From the NCBI GenBank assembly GCA_036346255.1, contig CM070620.1, positions 11,582,671-11,646,670 on the forward strand: DNA of 64,000 bases. The letters are read 5' to 3'. Source of the DNA: Ampelocalamus luodianensis. Lineage: Eukaryota; Streptophyta; Magnoliopsida; Poales; Poaceae. The notes beneath the pieces were generated by a model that had not been told where the DNA came from, did not search any database, and was given only the letters and a program-made list of their open reading frames with translations. Positions within the stretch are counted from its first letter, which is position 1; the number at the start of each line of letters is the position of its first letter. Made by a program: the position numbers and the translations under genes. Shown piece by piece: positions 56,865 through 64,000 of the stretch.

Positions 56865-59670
56865 CTGCATTTCAGGTGTAAAAGGAAGGTCGTCAGAACT
56901 CTAAAGACTTGCGACATGAATAATTTGGAAGCAGATAATGCGCACATAATAACATGGTAAAAAGTGAGATAATCAAGGAACAAGGGCAGATTCATTACTT
57001 TATTTTCTTCAGATAAAACAGTGAGATAATCATGGAACAGAGCAAATTCACTATCTATTTTCTGCAGGAACAGAGTCCCCGACGGCTCTGGTTATCCATC
57101 ATAGTAATTGGCGATATACAAGGGAAGGGGAAACCATCATTTTGCTATTGAGTTGAATGCTCACAGTTCTGGATAGTTCTCACAATATAATTTTTGTTAG
57201 TCTCATAAAGAAAGCCCCCCTACAGTGTAATGTCTCTACCCAGTACTTCCCAGGGAAAAAAATGCAGTAGTGTTCAAGTAGCTTCAGAATTCATATACTA
57301 GAGCTAAACACCTCAGTAACCAGTCAGCTGCATTACAACTTCAGTAGTTTTTCTTTGCAAAAGCATAGACGAACTTCCATCAATATCATCCATCAGAACT
57401 CCTGCAGAAATTATACTTTAACTCTGCCAGTACTTAGCTGGTACAGTGTGGTACTGGTACATCCATTGCCACTTTGATAAGAGTGAAGAACTAAAATGCA
57501 TGGACATCAACCAACGAGGCCCAGATTATTATTTTGCCGTCCAGGTGGCAACACGAATGGCAATTCAAACAACAAAATACTGCCTCGGTACTGTGAATGA
57601 ACAATATATTCGAAGAGAAGAATACACCTTTCCGCAAAGTAAGAAGCATGGCTTTCATTTAGCACTTGAATTTATTGACATAACAAAGGGAGTGTGCACC
57701 TTATCTAATAAATACGGTTTTGGATAAAATGATCGTTGCATTTACTTAATACAGTACTACGAGAGAAAGGCATCTCAAACTCTAAGGCATCCTCGGATCC
57801 ATTTGTCAATGGTAGAGTTTGTCACATTAATCTAAACCGCAGTCATGCCCTGCACCCACAGCAATGCTTTGCTCTTTCACTCAGTTGATCAGGTTAGTGA
57901 GCCTATGTGTAAAGAGAATGCTCATGTATAAGAGAAAAAAAAAGAGAGAGATTGTGTCAGATTTCCAGAAAGATTATGCATAAAACTCGACAAAATTTCT
58001 CCTTCTGATTTTTATATCATATATGTGACACTTTTGCACTAACTGGTTTTGCCTCGCTTGATCAAATGAGGTAAATCACAGATTTCAAGAGTAACAAAGA
58101 ATCCTCAAGAAAACGGAAGTATAATTTTTTTTTAGGCACTCACTACAATTTGACAGTTTTTCTAGTTAAAATCTCTACAGCTGGACCACTAAATGCATCC
58201 TAAATTGATACTAATAAACAGCTAAAATATTATAATATCACTAGCCGAGTGCCCGTGCGTTGCAACGGATCTCAAATAAATATATCACAAGTTCTAAACT
58301 TGAAAACCCAATATGCATAAGGTACTTATCCTTACATTTAAATTTTGCAAACATAATTTGCATCCGATCAACAAGCCACAAAGAATTTTATCACAAAACA
58401 CATGAGCAGATGATCTAATTGTCCACAAAAGATATCATCAACTCAAGAGGTGTGGGAGGTAGATGACAAATTCACCATCACTACAAGTCCTTTTATAATA
58501 GTAAATATGCAAGATGACATAAGCTTTTTTTAATCTCCTGTTGCAAAAAGAATTTGCGAAATTTCCTAGCTGTATATCTCTTTTCACCTCACATGAAGCA
58601 GGAATGGAAAAGAAACACCTAATCCGCCTGTAGCTGTGCTGATTTTTTTTTTCAACCACTAAGACACAAAATTAAATAAATGTGCTTGGGCTACTGATAC
58701 CTCTATCCAAGCTACAGGTTGAGACCCAACTGTTCAGTTTGTTAGGTTCATCACATGAACAGGCCTCTAGCAACACTAGAGATTTGTGGAAGAACTAACC
58801 TAGAACAGGATGAAAATCTTGAAACGACTGTGACAGAAGGACAAAAGGAAACGAGGGACGTCACAAGTAATTTCTACCTTTTCAATATCAAACTCTAATC
58901 TTGTTAGAAGAACCAGCCTCTAGCCTCGTTAGAGTATAGTTCCTTTGATGGACCTCTAACGAAGATAGTGGTTGGTTCTTCCCACAACCCCCAAGGCAGG
59001 GAGGTTTGTTTAGCTTTATAAATACCAGCAAATCAGGCTTTATTTGATTCACTTATTCGACAAAGGCTCAGGCAATTCTGTGTTTCAACACCAACCATTC
59101 ACAGAACGGAGCCAGTAATAGCGAAGGGTTGGACACCCTATGCGTTGCCTAATTTTGGACCAACAGTACGCCTAAGAATAGCCTTCTACGGCTAATCAAG
59201 ATAAGATACCACGAGTTTCACAGCCTAACAGAATCCAAGTATCCTGTACCCAACCCATTCATTCCACAGTACACACCAAATCAATAACGAAACCGAACAG
59301 CTCTCAACAGCTTGTATCCATTTCATTGCAAGACAAAGAAAAGGCTACTACTCCCCGTTCAAATAACAGAAGATGAGCTTAGTTGCTCAGCATACACCAA
59401 AACCAAGCAGAGATTGGTAATCCCCAATCCATCAACAGCTTCCAAACTACTAAGCCCTTCCCTCCACAGAAATTCGCAGGTCAAGCAAGACATCTCAAGA
59501 TCCGACACACCAAGAAAGGAACGAACCACATACCCGACCAATAACACACAGAATCCTACGAGCGCAGTACAGCTTGCAGTTTGATCGAAACGTATCAGTT
59601 AGCAATAGAAATCAAACGCGGATCCCAGAGATGGAGATACCGAGATGGGTTTGGGCTTTGGAGAACTCAC
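56865..59670 (-). other. 5' UTR intron of the 83-codon gene (proposed)
   Basis: GT-AG ends fit at both sides (GTGAGT at 59670-59665; TGCAG at 56869-56865). The interior is AT-rich and holds repeat scraps, including GCCGAGTGCCCGTGCGTTGC at about 58243, a motif seen in a widespread grass repeat. A 93-codon plus-strand open frame at 57446 has no recognisable domain. Confidence 0.5.
58909..58985. repeat. Short inverted repeat
   Basis: AAGAACCAGCCTCTAGCCTC (then GTTAGAG) is matched in reverse complement by CTCTAACGAAGATAG followed by TGGTTGGTTCTT, about 20 bp apart. It is probably a MITE remnant within the proposed intron. Confidence 0.6.
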
Positions 59671-59810
59671 CGGGAGATGAGACCTGGGATGGATGGAGAC
59701 GCGAAGAGAGATCGCTTGGGCCAAGGAAGGAAGGAAGGAAGCCGGAGGGGAGCAAGAAGGACACAAAGACGATATCTTGTACTTTGGCCTACCTGGTCTC
59801 ACGGACGGCG
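59671..59810 (-). other. Leader exon and promoter side of the 83-codon gene (proposed)
   Basis: This is a GC-rich, CpG-containing segment that on the minus strand ends CAGGTCTCATCTCCCG before GTGAGT. The pyrimidine-rich upstream sequence (TTCCTTCCTTCCTTGG on the minus strand) is typical of grass leader regions. The transcription start is not determined. Confidence 0.45.
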
Positions 59811-61083
59811 TGTCCTTACGGTGGACACGGCCCAGATAGACGTTTCCACACCTATCCAGTGCCCTGCGTGATGAGCGGTTCCGTGCCGTCTCCGGTCCAT
59901 GGACCGAGCTTTGCACCAATCAGCATTTCAGTCAGCCTCTCGCCGTCTCGGCTGCTTTAGCGGATAGGGATCGACACGCTGATTGCGACATTAAATTCCT
60001 AATTAGTCAGGAGGATATAAATACTACGGGGCACCGGTAGAAGACTAGAAAGCACACGGATGTGGGGCCCACCAAGGTGGGGCAGAGCTGTCGGTGAGGT
60101 CGTTTCGATTCGCGGGGTGTTCCGATGGTGATCGCATCGCACCGACAGATAGCTCTTTCTGCGTCAGTTGCGTTGCATGGTTGTCGTACAGGCAGCCGCT
60201 GGGGACAAGCCTAGACTAGAAGAATGGTCATCGTCACATGCATGATGCATCGCGTGTCCAGTTGCTATTGGATCGTATTACGAGCTGTTCCATGATGACA
60301 TGGGCTGGGCTGGGCTGGGCTGGGCTGCTGAGTTGGCCCTAGTTTAAAAGGCTTAGTTTTTTTTAACCCATTCTTATGGCCCGTCCTGGTGAAGACCTAG
60401 TTCAGGTTCGCTGGCCCGAAAAGCTCCAATGTTTGTAAGTGAAGTTGGATGTGTTAAATAGCTTGGGCCGGCCCAACAAATAGTAGGTTTTACTGTTTTA
60501 CATAACCGGCATGGCTGCTGCACTGCATCCTATCAACATTACATTTGAAGCTTTGGAAGAAGACGACCTGAACTCTGAAGTGTAGCCACTAGAAGTGTCG
60601 AACAATTAAATCAAGACAAAAAAAAAGAGGCTTGTGAGGTCTTCCAATTCATTTATCTTGAAAACTACAATGAGTAAATCATAAAACAATATTGTTAGTA
60701 TCTCAATAGTGGGTTAGCGCCTTCGTCCTGCTTTTTTTTTTTTAAAAAAAAATCTCTCTTTTTAAGAACCTTGAGGCCCTTCCCAAAGACTTTCCTCTCA
60801 AGACATTTAACAAAATAACTTATGCTTGTTTTTGGGGGGAATGAAAACATGTAAAAGTGGTAAAGTAGTAGTTCCATTCAAAAAGAATTGCATGGATGTT
60901 ATCCTAATAGAATAAAAAAAACTTACATAAGTTTTGGCAAAATCTATCACTACAATATATGAGCCGCACAACGTCGTCTTGGTATATGTACATGTACATT
61001 GTTTTTTTCGCTTTTTTTAGTGCCACCATTGCTAGTGTTAATCAATATTGAGGTGTGTCTACAGGGAAATAGTACCTCTGATA
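59811..61083. other. Intergenic
   Basis: No gene is supported. A TATAAATA box at about 60016 has no coding sequence behind it. A GGGCT pentamer repeats five times at 60301-60326. The homopolymer runs at 60730-60750 look like retroposon debris. Confidence 0.5.
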
Positions 61084-62184
61084 TGATATTATCCCAACAG
61101 TAAGTGTGGTATACTGTATATTATCACTTTCATGTTGAATATATGAGCATTTTTTGAATTATTTTAATCTAGAAATATACTAGATAAATCATAAAAATTA
61201 CTCTAGCCATTTTCACAAAGCAGGTAAACAAGAACAATATAGGTATACGAATTTCTAGAAAGACAGAAACTAGCATATCTATCTCAGTGTTCCAAGCAAC
61301 AACAGATAATAAAACTAATCAAGCAACAAGAACGAGATAGGCGTACCCAGATCCAGTAGAATGAGCAGTAGCAGCAGCAGCAGGAGTCTTGGTGAGGTCG
61401 TCGTTCGTCATGGCGTAGTGGACGTCGTGGTAGTAGTCGCGTAGTTGATGTAGACGTAGCAGAGAATCGGATGAAGAGGAAGCAGCGAGCAGTCGCGCGA
61501 ACGCTCCCCAAAAATCTTATCCGTCCTCGCTCGTGCAAGCCTTCAAGGACGGGGGTTCCGGAGGCCTGCTCTCCCGGTGTGGCCGTACACGCGCCTCGCC
61601 GGGATGGAGATCGCGAGAGACAGCAACAAAAACAGTAGGATTATGTCTTCGTCTTTCGTAAAGCGGAGAGAAAAAAAAGGAGCCAGTACTCTATTCTTCA
61701 TAAAATAAATAGCCAAAAACAAAGAGGCCAGATGCTTTTAATTCGCCAAGGAAACGGTCACCATTGATTCGCCATCAACCAGTGTTAACCGCAACCATTA
61801 CTCACTAGTAACTGAACCGTTACTGCTAGCCGTTCGTTAATGCCATTTACTACGAGTCGGTGCGATTCGATTTTCGAATAGATAAAGAAAAACATGCTCG
61901 CACCCGACACGCCTATGCATGCGCGCGCACACGCACACGCACATGCACTGCACCGCACGACACGGCGAGGTGAGGCGTGGCGAGGCGAGCGAGTGAGCGC
62001 ACACGTGTATTGGCTCTCTCCAATTCCACAAGGGGGCTATCACATTCCACCTTTTAAGATGGTGTAACTCATCTTTAATCCTCCATGTGGGACTAAACTG
62101 TTTTAGCACGTGCACATGGGCCTTTGGGATTTTTCAGGAATTAATTAGAATTAAAATTGGACATAGCCCGTATTAATTCCAACA
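61084..62184 (-). repeat. 3' LTR of the right-hand copia element
   Basis: The minus-strand start is clear (TGTTGGAATTAATACGGG, preceded by the polypurine tract). The end at 61084 (GGGATAATATCA) is a guess, as neither the partner LTR nor a target duplication is available. Inside it lies a GC-rich leader-like region with an ATG at 61411. Confidence 0.6.
61345..61411 (-). other. Coding-like start inside the copia LTR
   Basis: From an ATG at 61411 the minus strand reads MTNDDLTKTPAAAATAHSTG and then meets GGATCTGG followed by GTACGC, a possible splice donor. If the homologous 5' LTR is transcribed, this could be a short first exon or an upstream frame. It may equally be chance. Confidence 0.3.
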
Positions 62185-62740
62185 ATCCCCCACCAGATCC
62201 CAAGGGCACATGTCAAATGCCTTGATCCACAGGATTGTTTTGATATACCAGTATTTCGAGGGAGAGCGGTTAAGGTTGAATATCCACCTAGAACAGAAGC
62301 TACACTTATCCACAACTGCATAATGGACTAAGCCTTGAATTGGCTGTTTTGTGTGAATAAGTTTCACTTAAATCCTTAACTGATACTAGGCTGTCAGGCA
62401 TCCCCGCGGGTTAGAGCATATGAGTCGTACTCCTGGCCTATTCATGAGTTTCCTAGAGATTACCCTATCTCATAGACTGTGACTAGGAGTCGGGCTCATA
62501 TAGGTGTGTTCTTTCAAGACTGCTCTGTAGGACAGTATCTTTGCTTAAACAAGCTACATAACACATTAAAATAAAAATTAACCTGCCATACAGATTTAGG
62601 AGAGAATTGTATCTCCAATGGAGTGGGTCTATAAAGATACTCTCCTTCCAGTTAACCAATAGCTTGTTTCGCCAATCTTACTTCACGGGATCTTCAATCA
62701 CATAGGATGGGTTACTACTATGGTATAACTTACATCGGTC
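62185..62740 (-). other. Copia 3' untranslated region and polypurine tract
   Basis: Non-coding sequence between the pol stop and the 3' LTR. On the minus strand it ends CCCTTGGGATCTGGTGGGGG, the polypurine tract for plus-strand priming. Confidence 0.75.
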
Positions 62741-64000
62741 TCAAACCCATATCTCCCTTGATGCATTGTCTATCATATTATGTGATAAACCCTTTGTGAA
62801 AGGATCTGCCAGATTCTTAGCTATTTGGATATAATTCAAAGCTATTACTCTAGAGTTTCTCATTTTCCTGACAGACTTCAGTCTTCTCTTCACATGTCTT
62901 GATGCATTCATATTATCCTTAGAACTGTTCACTTTGACGATCACGGTCTGATTGTCACAGTTCATCAGAATAGTCTGTACAGGTTTTTCAACCACCAGCA
63001 AATCCATCAAGAGCTCACGAAGCCATTCAGCTTCAACAGTGGCAATATCTAATGCTATGAATTCTGCATCCATTGTTGACCTCGTTAAGATGGTCTGCTT
63101 GCAAGACTTCCATGAAACAGCGTCACCTCCAAGTATGAAGACATATCCACTTGTGGCCTTAATCTCATCAGCATCAGATATCCAGTTTGAATCGCTATAA
63201 CCCTCCAGTACCCTAGGGTACCAGGTATAGTGAATGTCATAGCGCATAGTACCCTTTAGATAACACATTACCCTCTCAAGAGCATGCCAATGATCATCTC
63301 TCGAATTGGAAACAAAACAGTTTAGTTTGCTCACAACAAACGAGATATCAGGCCTGGTAGCGCTAGCTAAATACATGAGTGAACCAATTATCTGAGAATA
63401 TCACAATTGATCTCTGGCTATTCTCCGATTCTTCCTAAGCAACACGCTAGGATCATATGGTGTTGGAGAGGATTTGCAGTCGCTATAACCAAAATGACTC
63501 AAAACTTTTTCCACATAATGGGATCGCAACAATGTAATCCCACCATCATCACCTCTTAACAGCTTGATGTTCAAGATAACATCAGCTACTCCCGGATCTT
63601 TCATCTCAAAATTCTGAGATAAGAAATCATTGACTTCCTTAATCACATTAAGGTTAGTCCCAAAGATCAGTATGTCATCAACATACATATATAGAATGAC
63701 TCCCTCGCCCCCACCATGGCGATAATACACACATCTGTCAGCTTCATTCACAATAAAGCCTGCAGATGTTAAAGTTATGTCGCACTTTTCATGCCACTGC
63801 TTAGGTGCCTGTTTAAGACCATACAAAGATTTCAGCAACTTGCACACATTTCCTTCTTGACCTTCTACTACAGATCCATCTGGCTGTTCTATGTAAATTT
63901 TCTCGTCCAACTCTCTATTTAGGAAAGTTGTCTTAACATCCATATGATGAACGAGAAGACCGTGTGAGACAGCCAGAGATAGTAGTACTCGAATAGTGGT
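62741..64000 (-). pseudogene. Copia pol, RT and RNase H part, one nonsense codon, partial
   Basis: Runs in from the window edge with HHMDVKTTFLNRELDEKIYI, the core of the copia RT, then YGLKQAPKQWHEKC and the catalytic LYMYVDDILIFG. RNase H follows: LASATRPDISFVVSKLNCFV, DSNWISDADEIKATSGYVF, AVSWKSCKQTILTRSTMDAE, NCDNQTVIVKVN and NLADPFTKGL, with the stop at 62741-62743. Over about 420 codons only one in-frame stop is seen (TGA at 63401-63403 after ARDQL, consistent with CGA changed to TGA). All visible catalytic residues are present, so the element is recent compared with the others. Confidence 0.9.

Larger units (their letters stand above)
61084..64000 (-). mobile_element. Copia element, 3' half, continues beyond the window
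   Basis: In transcription order: the RT and RNase H coding region (64000-62741), about 540 bp of 3' untranslated sequence, the polypurine tract GGTGGGGGAT (near 62194-62185) and the 3' LTR beginning TGTTGGAATTAATACGGG at 62184. The 5' half and 5' LTR lie outside the window. RT followed by RNase H at the end of pol with a TGTTGGAAT LTR defines copia; the wording of the coding part is Tork-like. It is the best-preserved copia element here. Confidence 0.88.

Noticed and set aside
60016..60023. TATAAATA as a promoter
   Set aside because: No coding sequence or conserved transcript start follows on the plus strand.
1..64000. CRISPR arrays, operons or tRNA/rRNA genes
   Set aside because: No regularly spaced identical repeats with unique spacers and no cloverleaf or rRNA sequence recognised; the TGGTATCAGAGC motifs are retrotransposon primer sites and not tRNA genes.

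Overview
The window is a transposon-dense stretch of a grass (Poaceae) nuclear genome. The basis is the nested LTR retrotransposons primed by initiator tRNA-Met, non-autonomous DNA elements with long terminal inverted repeats, LINE and SINE remnants, and a plant PP2C gene whose first exon is far richer in GC than its later ones. An Oryza-like genome is plausible, but the species cannot be fixed from the sequence alone.

Region 1 (1-35,501) is almost entirely layered retrotransposons. A long minus-strand gypsy LTR (1-5153 plus 18155-18346) was split by a complete 13.0-kb plus-strand gypsy/chromovirus (5154-18149, target duplication GTTTG). Next to it, minus-strand pol fragments of a still older gypsy element (18831-19603 and 31185-31557) flank a Reina-like chromovirus (19604-31179, duplication TTGTG). 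That Reina element, about 5.1 kb without its inserts, was hit three times, and each hit is now a solo LTR with a perfect 5-bp duplication: 20428-22103 (CTTGC), 23366-24923 (CTCCG) and 26302-29507 (TACCA). Beyond it lie a minus-strand LINE tail, a tRNA-derived SINE candidate and a fourth solo LTR (33055-35501).

Region 2 (35,507-41,943) is genic. It holds an apparently intact four-exon PP2C gene of the POLTERGEIST-like class on the minus strand (36446-40062, 594 codons), with small MITE-like insertions in two introns.

Region 3 (41,944-48,790) carries DNA elements: a non-autonomous hAT element with an exact 8-bp duplication, a retroposon-like GC-rich block, a MULE-like element with TIRs of about 100 bp, and a Pack-MULE-like element holding a broken copy of a cold-shock-domain / glycine-rich / zinc-knuckle protein gene.

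Region 4 (48,819-55,906) has two decayed copia elements in opposite orientation with very short LTRs. The second one adjoins a dead 3' end of an ALG2-type mannosyltransferase gene.

Region 5 (55,907-61,083) holds a small 83-codon minus-strand gene with a 2.8-kb intron in its 5' UTR. Region 6 (61,084-64,000) is the 3' half of a younger minus-strand copia element that runs off the window.

The only convincing host genes are the PP2C and the 83-codon gene. I found no CRISPR, operon-like or otherwise undescribed molecular system. What is notable is the exact nesting history, the high share of solo LTRs and the gene-fragment capture.
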